This document shows positions 20,868 through 32,365 of a stretch of 64,000 nt of DNA, piece by piece. The stretch comes from Ephemerocybe angulata (Eukaryota; Basidiomycota; Agaricomycetes; Agaricales; Psathyrellaceae), in contig JAACJK010000222.1 of NCBI GenBank assembly GCA_013368325.1, forward strand, positions 1 through 64,000, in the 5' to 3' direction. Within the stretch, counting starts at the first letter, position 1, and the number at the start of each line of letters is the position of its first letter. The position numbers were made by a program, and so were the translations under genes. The notes under the pieces were generated by a model. That model worked only from the letters and a program-made list of their open reading frames with translations, ran no database searches and was not told the DNA's origin.

Positions 20868-23800
20868 TCATGGACTTCGTACGCTCAAAGCTACAGAGCT
20901 ACCCGATTCATCCAGTAGCACATACCTCCCATTCTCCAACCGCACATCCAACGAAAGCCCCTTCGACGTCAACCCAGACCTCCAGAGCGGAGTTAACCCA
21001 AACCAAGCACCTAGTTTCGCGAACCACTTCCTATTCCCCCAGTCCTTCTTCCGCACAGGATCAGTAAGGAGACCTTCCCATCTGTATGTCGGTCGTGTAC
21101 GAATCCAAGACCCGTCGTGGTGAGTCCCGCCGCCCGTTCCCAAGGTGGAAGGATTGCCTTGCGTGAGGACGTCAACGTCTTCCATGTCGAGTTCGTTGCG
21201 GTCGTATCCCATGTGGAACATAATCGCCTGACCAGAGGTCAGTGGTATACGGATACTAGGAGAGACCCCCTACTCACCCGACTCGAATCACGGTATACAC
21301 AGTCGTTGAGTCGAGAATATAGCTTGTTGAGGAAGCCAGCATGGATGCAATCCATGAACTTCGGTTTCTTGTGCAACAATCCCCGTTGAGCAAGGAAGCT
21401 CTCTAGAGCAGGCCTTGGCAATGGAGAGTAGGCGATGGAAGTTGCATAATACGGGTTAAAATCTGATTCATGCTTCTCCAGTCCTCCAATAGTGTCGTGA
21501 TTCCTCCGCCAGAGGTCGTCCTAAACAGAGCATGAGTACCACATTCAATGGGTGAACATTACCAGTTGACGTACCCAGAAGATATACCACCACGTCGCAG
21601 CCTCCGATCTAGATACCGCCGTATACCTCTCATACATAGACCGAAACACATCCTCACTGCTCAACATGAGTCGCCGAATTCTCGTATCCCTCTCTCCCTC
21701 GATCGAGCTTTCAGGTAGGCCCGTCGGATCCCTCGGTTGCGCATACACATACGACAGGAATCTGTAAGAAAGAACATGGTTCTTCCATTTGCACTCTTTT
21801 CTATGAAACCGGCGATAGTCGTGCAACACATCCTCGACGTGTTGTATCCGTCCTTCGATGAGCCGCCGGTTAACCTCGAGGAACTTTGCCAGCGGAGAGG
21901 TCAGGTCGTAGTCATCAGTCAGCCCGATTACTTCTCCAGATACTTTGACGTTCTTGCTGTAGATGAGCTCGACTATGAACCCGCTTCCCAGTTGAAGGCC
22001 CTCCCAGTGCAGGTATCCCCGCTTCTTGATACGTAGGACGGCAGTGTCGTAGTTCACGGATGTCGCTGCAGCGTAGCTTCCCCGAGTACTGAGCCACGAT
22101 GACGCTCTTCCGACTTTCTACGGCTCGTCAGTAACTTTAAAGCTTCCCAGGATCAAGAAGATACTAACCTGCTTATGCTCATATATCCAGAAGACTCTCT
22201 GGCCATCAAGGGCCCTCAGCGACATCCGCACATGCCTCCTCCTCTGAATATCTGGGTCGGCGTTCTGAGCGATGTAAGCCTCCAAGTCGGCGATGTCGCG
22301 TAACACCGCCATAGGGCCTTCGTCATAACGTATCACCTTGTTGTGGTTAGCACTCAAACCCGACAGAATTATTCCAAGTATGCACTCACTAGTGTAGGTG
22401 GGAACGGAATCCACCACGCGTTGCCAAAATGGCTCTTACATTCCGATGCCTCCATCCATTCCGACCCTTCTATCGAGGGTCGCTTCCAGTAACAGTCTGG
22501 CCCCACAAATCTCTTCTGGATCTCTTGCTCGAGATACTGATACCAAGAATAATCAGGTCCGTGCAGAAGCAGAACTGCCTTCTTATAAGACAGGTCGCCC
22601 ACATCACGCAGAATCTATAGCTGTCAACAAACTTGTTTCTTGAGGGTGAGCAGATCTACTATTCACCTTCATATTTTCCGCATGTCGCTCCCCAGGCGTA
22701 CCCTGAAACTCCAGCAGGTAGGGTGGGTACTCCGCGTCACAGCCCTGTGCAAAAGCCATGGCCTGTTCTGGAGGTATCCGGCAGTCCTCATCCGTAAACA
22801 AGAGCGTCGAGACGGACTCTTGCCAGATGCGCCTCTTGATATGTATCGAGGACGAGGAAACGTCAAGTCTTAGAGGAAAGGAGGTAAGTACCTTCGACGA
22901 ACGATGAAGTCGAAAAGATTACCGAGGGGAAAAGATGTCAATGCCTTGGAGAAAGATTAACTCAGAGTCCGAGGCAGTTAATCTCAGTAAACACTCACTA
23001 AAGTCGATTCGTCTTGTAAGACCTAGATAGAAGCCGTCACTAGTTTGTTCCCCCGAGCTCGGGAAAGAGTAAGAGACGTACGTTTTACGAGTCTTTGCAT
23101 AATCCCAAAGTTGATAGCAGAAAAGTCTGGGGCCCACGAGGTCAGTCGAACGCACCATTGAAGAAGTAAAGCAAACCCACAAAATCCAAGTCCATAAGTT
23201 ACAATATAGATACTGTACAACACATAAGTCTCCACAATCTTCTTCCCCGGTACATCAAGTGTAATCGCAAGCGCAGTCGTAGCAGTCGTAACATAGTTCA
23301 GTCGTGAGGTCCATTCACTAGCATTGTTCACGGGGTCCAGAAACGGTGAGAGAGTGCACTGGGCAAGGAAGAAACCGATAGTCGCGACAAGCAACAGGAC
23401 TTGCCGCGCTATTGGGATTGTAACTCGAGAGGCGGAGCGGAAGAGGCAGTTGTCGGGGTCGATGACAGCGATGATAACAAGAGTGCTGAGTTTGGCGAAG
23501 AGGTATATCGATTCGTAGGTGGCCCATCCTCGTCGGAATCCTGAGGGAAAGGAGGACTTTAGTATTTATCTGCCCAGAGCATGGCATTATACTCGCCGCT
23601 GTAAAGGAAAGCGAAGGGATTGCGATCCCGGTCAAGGAGCCTGTGATACTCGGCGTCCATATCCGCTTCACTTCGCAATCTGCCCAGCCCATTGTACTTG
23701 TCAACCTTTGGGACGGACTCTTCGATAACGCGTCTCAGTGCTATCGGGAACCAGATAGTGAGCTACGAGGAAGAAATGTTTACGGTCAGCCCAGTAATCC

Positions 23801-25435
23801 AGTGGAATAAACCGGGGGAGACGTACGAAAGCTACCGCAACGACAGCCAGAATGACAATGATGGCTGCATAGTTAACTTCATTCCTCTTCATGGTCGTTG
23901 TCCAGCAGAAGTCTAACGGATCTCTAAACTCCTCTATAGGGCCAAGCGGGTCCAGGATAGGCCTGCCCTGCTCGTTCCTGCGGAGCGTTGCGTTCTTGTA
24001 CGGGTTTGCCACGGGCCAGAGTTCCTCAGACCAGACAATAACATGGACTGCCATCGTGCTTAGTGGGAGATAAATAACCGTCAAAAGGAAGGTGACGATC
24101 ACAAGGCCCCATTGGTTTCCTCGTGTTTCTGTCTCCTGGAGACCCTCGATCCTGTTGTAGCGGTCGCAATGCAGTGTTGAGCGATAGAAGTAGTAGAGGA
24201 GGCATGCTGTTATGACGATGAAGACAACGAGGTAGAGGAGAGATTGGGTGAGTGTGGAAGCAAAGTTGAGTGCTAGGATGTTGGGTCTAAGACGCCATTA
24301 ATATGAAATTTTCGACGGGGAACATAATTGACGGTGAACTCACATTGTCCCGAGGAAGATCTGTCGCCATTTATCGACTACACCGTCTTTACCGACTTAC
24401 AGAAAAGAGAAATTAGAAGCGACGTGGCTGGCAAAGGATGGCATCTCACCTATTGTGCTGAGGAGCAGCGCGAATACCTGCACTGTATTCACAAGTCCTT
24501 GTAAACTGTAAAACGAAGCTAAAGCGCTGGAACCCTGCCGTGTCCATATCAGTCAGGTCGTACTTTATACACATATGCCTTCAAAAAAAACGCACCAGGA
24601 ACCCAATTATAACGTTCAGTGAAGCGCCCAATATTGTTTTTCTATTCCTCCAAAACGGCAACGTCCCCAAATTGACCTCAAGGTCGTCCAGCGACTTCCC
24701 CGACTTGACTAGTCTCTCCATCGGTGGGAACATATCTGGCGCATCTACAGCTTTCGCCTTTGATCCAGAGCCTCTTGGGCGCGAGCCAGTACCCTCATCC
24801 AAATTATCCTTCAAGTTCCTTTTGCTCTCAAGGAACTCGGGCTTAGGAAGTGAAGCAAGGTACTCATCCAGCTTGGGTAAGTGCAAGGGTACCGCATTGC
24901 GCGCGAAGACTGTCGTAGCAGGCACGGGTATGTGCGACCGGGTGCTTGACCACGTCGTTGCGGTGTTGGTCGAGATAACTGTAGGCCGGTTCGCGTAGGA
25001 TTTTCCGCCTATAAACGGGTTCTGGGGTGGGTATGTATGCGCATGTGGGTTTGGTATAAGCTTCTCCTTCTCTTCTGCATCCGCAAATTGGATGGCACTG
25101 GGTCGCTTTAGAACAGAGTCCAAGAACGGTGTTCGGGCATGGTGTAGGCTTGAGGTGACGTCTTCCTCTGCAATGTCCACCGTCTCGGCCCCGTCTGAGC
25201 TGAGCTTGGACGAAGGCCTGGAGACGACAGTCCTGGAGTGTGAAGCAGTGCTGGAGGATGCAGAGGCTTCCGGGGCAGGTGATTCACGAGAAATGAATCG
25301 CGCAGGGGTCGGCGGGAGACTGCTCGCAGCGGTGGAAGTCGACGACGGTTCCAAGCTCGCCCTTCTACTCGTCCTGGCCCGTCGCGCAGCACTCGGAGAG
25401 GGCTCGTAAAGGTCGATGAGCTCCTTCACAGCCAT
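20868..25435 (-). CDS. Large multi-spanning membrane protein, function unknown
   Basis: One gene with many short introns, of roughly 1,200 aa. Exon 1 (25435-24596) encodes a disordered Ser/Pro-rich region ending in PPMERLVKSGKSLDDLE and WRNRKTILGASLNVIIGFL. Further exons add several membrane helices (LTQSLLYLVVFIVITACLLY, VIVTFLLTVIYLPLSTMAV, YAAIIVILAVVAVAF, QVLLLVATIGFFLAQ, YVLYSIYIVTYGLGFCGFAL). The C-terminal half is soluble, with blocks such as CRIPPEQAMAFAQG, GPDCYWKRP, HFGNAWWIPFPPTLV, LRALDGQRVFW, KKRGYLHWEGLQLGSGF, TWWYIFWDDLWRRNHDTI and LGAWFGLTPLWRSG. I recall similar hypothetical proteins in Agaricomycetes but no function. Topology suggests a membrane sensor or transporter-like scaffold; this is only inference. 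Confidence 0.8.
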
Positions 25436-25569
25436 GCCAGCATGCCTAGCTCGCGTGGATCGTCGAGGCTCTTTAAAGGCCTTTGGACGTCGTCAGTAAT
25501 GTTTTGAGAGCAAGAATGGTTTCCATGCAGGGAAGCTCTTCATCATGTCGAGCGCCTTCTTTAGGAAGG

Positions 25570-25695
25570 TATGGCGTCACAGCAGGACGGATTTAGCGAA
25601 GAAACCCCTAACTCTGCCACTGACAGCGCCTCTTCTGCACCTTCTGCACCGAAAAAAGTCGAGGATTCTACGCAGAAGGGTATCATTGATATATA
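25570..25695 (+). CDS. Possible micro-ORF, 41 aa
   Basis: The ATG at 25570 opens a 41-codon frame (MASQQDGFSEETPN, then Ser/Ala-rich, ending KGIIDI and TAG). It lies between the divergent start of the large membrane gene and the 3' end of SGF11. No homology is recognised. It could be a short gene, an upstream ORF, or chance. Confidence 0.2.
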
Positions 25696-25738
25696 GTATG
25701 CCAGAGCAGATATACATTCAGTGCAAGCTACCATTTCC

Positions 25739-27299
25739 CTATGAACTGTCTGACGTGTCTGTTGATGATCCAGTCTCATCACCTTCATCGACGTCTAATC
25801 GTATTGGTGAGTTGCATAAGCTAGGAAAAGGATGCGCAACGTACCCATTGCGTAGTGTGTATGGATTGGGGGAGGGGGAGGCCGCGGGGGACTCGGCCGC
25901 TTCGGCGGCCCTGTGCCCAGAGGTCGGCCTCGAGGAGCACGTCCCCCGGCAATAACGCGGGCGGAGAGGTTGGGACTTTGGGTGAAGGATGACGCTGGTG
26001 TGGCCGCTGAGGCTCCTTCAGGGGACGAGGAACGCGAGGACGATGAAGATCGGTCCATGAAGGAGGCAGTTGAAGAATCGCGGAGCTTCGAGGGTACGCG
26101 TGACTGGGATTTATTTGCTGGAGAGTAAATCGGTTGCTGTAGGACTGGTGTGAAGTCAATTTGGTCATGTAGGGTGTTAGACTCACGTTGGATGCCACAC
26201 CAGAACCATCGGCGTTTGCTTTGACCCGGGATATTGGAGAGCCTAAGGAACGTGAGGTTGTGAGTACTTCGGATGACATGGGCTTAGCACTTACCAGAGG
26301 GTTTCCCTTTTGCTTTCTTTGTAGGAGAGATCTGCGGCGATGATTGCTGTTATCCGCTGAGCATGGATCTCCAAAAAGGCCCCTAGCTAATACGCTTACC
26401 CGCTTGCGTTTAAGGGAATAGTCACTTTCATCTGCGCCTCCGTCAGTTTACGCTCCAAAAGGCAAACACCACCTGCATACCTCTCCCTTTCCCTTTATTC
26501 GGGGACCTGTCATCGGACGCGTAGCCTTGCTCTGATGAGGGAGAAGCCGAACGTCCTGCATCGGAAGGAGCCCTGCGCTGAGTGAGTACGAGGATGTTGC
26601 GAAGCTCGAGGATCGTACTTGGGCTTCGAGTTAGAGCGAGGAGCGCCACGCCGTGAGTTAGAGAGCCCCATACAAGAGCTTAAATGAGGGGCATATCTGT
26701 TCGACGAAATCTGAACGGCTGTAAATCACGTAACACTCGAAGGTGATGGTTCCCGAGGCATACCTGACGAGAACAGTTTATGCACTCGAGGTATACCGTG
26801 CCCTCGCTTTTGCCGTTGGTTGGTGTGTTTGAACCAGTTCCCCTTGGCTCACCATTCGACGAAGGCGTTCCTGATCTTGAAGGAGCGCCGAGCTGGCTCG
26901 AGCTGGCCGTATTGAGGGATGGGGGGACGTGGACTTGAAAAGATTCTTTCAGCTGTGCAGAGACCCGTATATTGGTTGATGTACCTGCATTACACCTTTG
27001 TACTAGGATGAGCAAAGGCGGCAGAAGACAGATTCACGCGAACACACACCTAGTCTTGCAAATCTGGCATACGGCCCCACTACGCGCGACTTCATGATGT
27101 GCTTGAAGAGCTGTGTCCAACACAAGCTCATCCAGAATCGAGGAGAGGATGAGAGACGTCTGAGAACGGCGATTGATTATACGGCAAGCAGTCGGGCAGA
27201 ATGGTGCAGTTTGAGTTAACAAGGTTGCGTAACAATGACTCGTGGATGGTAACCACGTACCAGGGCAGACATCGTCTCTTCCCGCTCGGACTTGGGCAT
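25739..27299 (-). CDS. SGF11: SAGA-associated factor 11 (SGF11)
   Basis: The start at 27299 gives MPKSEREETMSALTSLILSS, the N-terminal helix that binds the rest of the SAGA deubiquitinase module. Then come HHEVARSGAVCQICKTRC and a variable Ser/Pro linker. The diagnostic SGF11 C2HC finger is split by an intron (LECINCSRQ, then ISSNRYAPHLSSCMGL), followed by basic NSRRGAPRSNSK. First exons: 27299-27261, 27159-27048, 26984 onward. Later exons encode KGKGRDESDYSLKRKR, KKAKGKPSGSPISRVKA, a Ser-rich stretch, a polyproline run, and the end YAMDVDEGDETGSS. SGF11 links Sgf73 and Ubp8 to remove ubiquitin from H2B. Exact acceptors in the last third are inferred from frame. Confidence 0.85.
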
Positions 27300-28066
27300 A
27301 TTGACAAAAGAACTGTCAGGGTTTGGAAGGATGCAGATAACAGTCCTGTGGGTTGACGCTCAATAGGCGCGGGATTGTGGCGGGCGGAGGACAACAGTGG
27401 ATGGATCACATAAGCAGGTTGGACACGGACCGCGTTTAGACGCGTCAATAGACGCGACCACCCTGGGTCGGCCTTGGAGTACTAGTACCATACTCTCTTA
27501 TTCAATGGCTATGCGAGTTGAAAATCTGAGGTTGGAAATGTCTTCTTGTGATTATTAGCCGTCCTCCACCCTCAAAAAAGCTGTGCAACCGTAGCCCAGG
27601 CCACGGTGGGGCCGCAATGGAGCGCAATGGCTCGTGTTACGCGTAGACGGAATGTAGCACCTGGCCATCTATCTCCCGAAAGCCCTCCGCCCCCGAATAT
27701 ACATTTTTTTGACCGTGGCCGGTAGTCAGCGAAACAGTCCGCACCGATCAGGGATCGAACTCTTGCGCATCCTTCCTGGCCTTAGGACTTGCACAAGACT
27801 TGCACAGGATGCACTCTTGGCCATGTTGACTAGCATTTAGATCTGATTTACACAGACCTAGCATACTCGGAGGCCGTTCTGTAGTTTATTACCACCAGTG
27901 CACCAGGAGCCGGGCGGAGTGCGGGCCGAATTACGAAAGCGTGACAGCGTGACTTGTAACAAGCCGGTTGAATACGAGAGACGCCACCGCTGTCGAGTGG
28001 TCGGTTCTGCGCTGCCTTCCCCCAAACCCGTCCTCCCCCCCGTTCCTTCCGTCAATCCCCCTTTTC
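27300..28066. other. Divergent promoter region SGF11 / SRPK
   Basis: About 770 bp lie between divergent start codons. An MCB-like ACGCGT core sits at 27440-27445, with CGCG-containing sequence around it. I see no gene. Confidence 0.4.
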
Positions 28067-31000
28067 ATGGCCCCGAAACCCCCTTGCGCCAAATACCAAT
28101 ACGTCGTAACGTCCTCAGGCCCCAAGATCCTACCCGTCGATGAACCCGCAGCCAAAGATGAGGAAAGCCCCGCAGATTACAACGCCGGGGGATATCTGCC
28201 GGTAAAGGTCAATGATACATTCAAGCAGGGTCGCTACCGTATTGTTCGCAAACTTGGGTGCGTCTTATATCTACTGAGCGAAGAAGCCGATGGCTCATAC
28301 CACGTAATAATGACACCATAGTTGGGGTCATTTCTCGACTGTCTGGCTAGTCAAAGATACGCAGTGAGTAGCGCTAGGTATATGCTCCATCCCTTCACTT
28401 TCTGACGCTAATCGTGTCTCAGGAAAAAGACGCATTCTGCCTTGAAGGTCGTCAAATCTGCTGGTCGGTATGCCGAGACTGCCCGCGACGAGATCAAACT
28501 GCTCTCCCAGGTCGCAGCCGCCAATCCTAATCATCCCGGACGGGCGCACATCGTCTCCTTTCTCGACTCTTTCTCTCATCAAGGGCCGGAGTCCTCTCAT
28601 GTGTGTATTGTGTTTGAGCCCCTCGGCGAGAATCTCCTGGCCTTGATCGAGCGAAACAAGAAGAAGGGTGTCGCTAAGGCCCTCGTGAAGACCGTGGCAA
28701 AGCAGATTCTCTTGGGTCTGGAGTATCTTCATGACGAATGTGACCTTGTTCACACCGATATCAAGCCAGAGAACATATGTAAGTCCCGCATCCTTCACAA
28801 TTCATGTGCTGGTGCCGCATCCTCCTTGTCTTTCACGCATATATACTGATCTCCATTAAGTAATCTCTATCCCGGACATTGAAGCTCACATTCACGATGA
28901 GCTATCTCAATCACCCGTCCCCACGTCACGAAGAGTCGGGGTACCCCTTCCCACCAAGTCGCGCGCTGGTGTCACAATTCCGCATAATCAGCACCGTGCA
29001 CGTCGCCAAGTCCAGATCTTCGACTCCCAGCCCCTGTCAAGCCCTCGTAGCGCAGGAAGGAGTGGTTTCGGTAACTCGAGCCTTGCAATGAGCCGCGCTG
29101 ATACCGGAAGTGGCACAAACAGTCAGAGCAACAGTTACATTGCCCCAGCCAGCTTGCTGAGCCGAGGCGGCCTCAAGAATGGATCAAGTTTACCTCCCAA
29201 CACGAGTTTCGTCGGTGGATCCGTTCCTTCGTCCAGTGTGCCTAAGATTCCAAGCAATCTGTCGTCCTCATTCCGACCTCCCCAAGCCATCGCATCTGCT
29301 TCTGTTCCTGCACCTCCCTCCATTATTCCACCAGCCGATGGTCCGCGCAACCCAGTCCCTTCAACTTCCTCGTCATCTTCTTCAATATCCTCCACCTTGG
29401 GCTCCCCTGGGCCCGGATCCAGCAGCATTATCAGTACCCCTCCCACGTCGCTGTCTCAGTCGATGACCGGCGCTGTTGCTGGGTTCATGAATCCTTCTGC
29501 CATGCCAATTGTTCTGAAGACTCGCCTTGCAATCCCTGACGGTTTCCCAGCCAAGGACGCACAACTCCTTCCTGTCCAGAGGAAATCCGACATGAAATTA
29601 GAAGCCGAACTAAGCGCCGCTCTCTCAAGCTCTTGGAAATCGAATGCATCCATATCTGCCTCATGGAACGACAAACTTTCCTCCTCTCTGTCCTCATCGT
29701 ACAAGTCGAAGTGCAGCCCTCTCAAGAGTAGCAAACCACGATCTTCAAACCCATATGGTCATAATCGCTCCCAATCTGGCGCCATCACCGCTAATTGGCA
29801 AGACCCTGGGACGGCTGCTCCTGCCCCCGCTGTCCTTGTTAGCGCTGTCGTTGGTTCCGACAGCCAAGGAGCCAATATCTTGTCGGTTTCTAATGCCAAT
29901 GTCGTCGATGACTCTACAGGCGCAGCGACATCCACGCTGGCTTCAGAGGCCTCCTCAGCGACAGCGACTGTTCGACCCTCACCCACTGGGACCCCATTCG
30001 GACCCCCCAGCGACAAGCTTTCCACCGACCTTTCCGACGCCAACCTTTCTGATGCGAAACCCACCGGCCCTATACCGTCTCTTCTGACTCAAACTGCCCC
30101 CGCCGTCCGTAATGCTGTAACACCATCTTCCCTCCTTCATGACGTCCCTCCACGCGCTTCACCACCTCAGCAAATCTCTCAGCTGTCTGCTCACATGCAC
30201 ACACACCAAGCCTCTTCTTTGACATCATGCTCAATTGCTCATCAACATTGTATTCATAGCCACACTACTAATCCTCATAGCGGGCGCGTACCAACTAATT
30301 CACGACCCACTATCCCCATACCCACCACCAGTCACAAGCCCATCAGCCCACCCCCTCCACCCTCCAGCCCTGCCACGGAGTATTCTGCCTCGCCATCACT
30401 CGCTGCATTTTCCCCAGTGGAAGCAGTCCCCCCTCCACCCTCGAACCCGCCAATCACTATCAAGATAGCTGACTTGGGCAATGCGACTCCTTCGAAGAAG
30501 CACTATACCGAAGATATCCAGACACGACAGTATCGCGCCCCGGAGGCGATCGTCGGTCGTAAGGACTGGGATGCTCGCGCTGATGTTTGGAGCGTGGCGT
30601 GTGTGGTCAGTCTTCCTTCTACGACGGTTGGCGGTGTTGCTGATCACAATGAACTAGATCTTTGAGCTGTTAACGGCCGAATACCTGTTCGACCCACAAG
30701 GTCAAGGCGAGCTCTTCACCAAGGATGATGATCACATGGCTCAAATCATTGAACTTATGGGTGACTTCCCTCTGGAAGTGAAGATGGGTGGCAAATACAG
30801 CCGTGAACTTTTCGATCACAATGGTGCGCCGCCCCTCGTTATTTTATCACGTCGAGCTGTCGTCACTGAATGTGACTTGTTCTAGGGGCTTTACGCTACA
30901 TCAGAACCCTCAAACCCTGGCCCCTGAGGCGGGTAATGACTGAGAAATACCTCTACTCTGACGAAGATGCCTCCAATCTCTGCGCATTTTTGGAACCTAT

Positions 31001-31097
31001 GCTCGCCGTCGATTTCCGTGATCGAGTGCATGTGCGCGACATGGTCAATCACCCCTGGCTGGATGTCAGTAGCAACGAAGAGGCTATCGAATGGTAA
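28067..31097 (+). CDS. SKY1: SR-protein kinase (SRPK/Sky1/Dsk1 type), six exons
   Basis: Exons: 28067-28257, 28322-28363, 28423-28778, 28861-30605, 30658-30823, 30886-31097, giving 903 aa. SRPK features in order: [36 protein letters not shown] (Gly-rich loop), HSALKVVKSAGRYAETA (catalytic Lys), VFEPLGENLLALI, LVHTDIKPENI (HTD in place of HRD, typical of the family), IADLGNATP (DLG), RQYRAPEAIVG, IFELLTAEYLFDP and MVNHPWLD. Between the kinase halves is a spacer of about 500 residues rich in Ser, Pro and Thr, as expected for SRPKs, where the spacer controls cytoplasmic retention. The enzyme phosphorylates SR/RS-domain splicing and mRNA export factors. The spacer is mostly in one 1.7-kb exon. 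Confidence 0.9.
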
Positions 31098-32365
31098 TCT
31101 GTCCTTCGTTCCACATTATTTCCAGCCTTTCTCTTCACTTCGCTCGTTGACTCGATCCTGCCAACACCTGCAAAGTTTAATCTTTTTGGTGGCTGTCGTC
31201 CGACCATCGAATTGGGTTTCTTTCTTCTCTTCGGAAGAGGACGTTTTCAGCGCCTCGATACGATATGGTTTCTACTCTCACTGCGGTTTTCTTTTCTTGG
31301 CTCTCGTGCAGCTTTCTTCAATATGTAACCAGGTCCACTAATGGGGGACCTATAGACCTCATAGATCTCTGTTCTCGTTGCCCTATTTTATTCATGTTAT
31401 TCCTTCTTCCTCTCCTTCCCCTTCCTTCTTTATTCCTTAGTCTGTCCAGTCCACCTCCTCATCCCCTCATCCCCTCAATCTCTTTGGTTCCCTGGGTCGT
31501 ATGTTCTGTCTCCCCTCCAGTCTTGGTATCTCATCTCCCTGAATCGTTTCGTCTCTCTGTATCTCACCACCATCTGTCGTCGTCTCTTCTCCCTCTGTTC
31601 CCCGTTCCCTCACCCATGTTGTCAATTGCCAGCTATTTCTGGTTTTCCCTATCTCTCGACTCGTCACTTTCACGACCTAATTCAATCTCTCCACATCGCA
31701 CAATACCAGTAGATCCACTCTACATGCCCCATGTAGACAGCCCCGGAATTACATGATCACACACTTCACGAAAGCACTCGTATAAGTAGTACAGCAATGC
31801 CAATACAGACTGCTGCTATCGTTATCATGCCAATCGCGCTGGGAAGTTGTTCTCTTCATTCGATTGTCTTAAAATCGTGGACTGGCGCTAAACAACGGGG
31901 TTCCCTGGGTTGCCAGGGTATCGGGAAACCGGGAAAGGGCCGTGGTGTCTGTGGTATAAGCCTACTATTTCGTGACTCCATTGCAGAGCCGGAGGGTATC
32001 AAGAGAGAGTGCGGAGAATGGGATCGAGGCTGAGTACTGGGTCGTAGTGGGGAATGTCCAAGGCAAGATTCATTGTCTGTCAAGAAAGCAACGAGTGGTA
32101 GCAAAGTATGAAAACGTTCGGATGAATGGTGGGTCTGTCCATACGTATGACCAAGAATTGCAGCGAGACGTGCATCCCAGTGTTCAAGATGAAAGGGAAG
32201 AACGGGTAAAAGCATCGGCAGTGTAGGGTAACGGAAAGGATGGAAGGAATAGAGGGAGAAGGGAGAGGGGTGAGAAGGCCTAATGTGCCATCCCCCCAAT
32301 AAGTACAGATCGAGGGAGGCATGCCGTGGTTATAATTCTTCTCCGAATTCGTAATTTGGGAAATC
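31098..32365. other. Convergent 3' region with pyrimidine-rich tract
   Basis: About 1.27 kb lie between the stops of the SRPK gene and the chitin deacetylase gene. From 31380 to 31680 the plus strand is strongly pyrimidine-rich (CTTCCTC-type runs), which leaves long but spurious open frames. No gene is supported. Confidence 0.5.

Noticed and set aside
27745..27790. tRNA-like text (gggatcgaactc) on the minus strand
   Set aside because: The T-stem does not pair and no matching acceptor or anticodon arms were found.
31265..31756. 163-codon plus-strand frame after the SRPK gene
   Set aside because: It is produced by a pyrimidine-rich tract (Ser/Leu/Pro/Phe text) in the 3' region, with no protein-like features.
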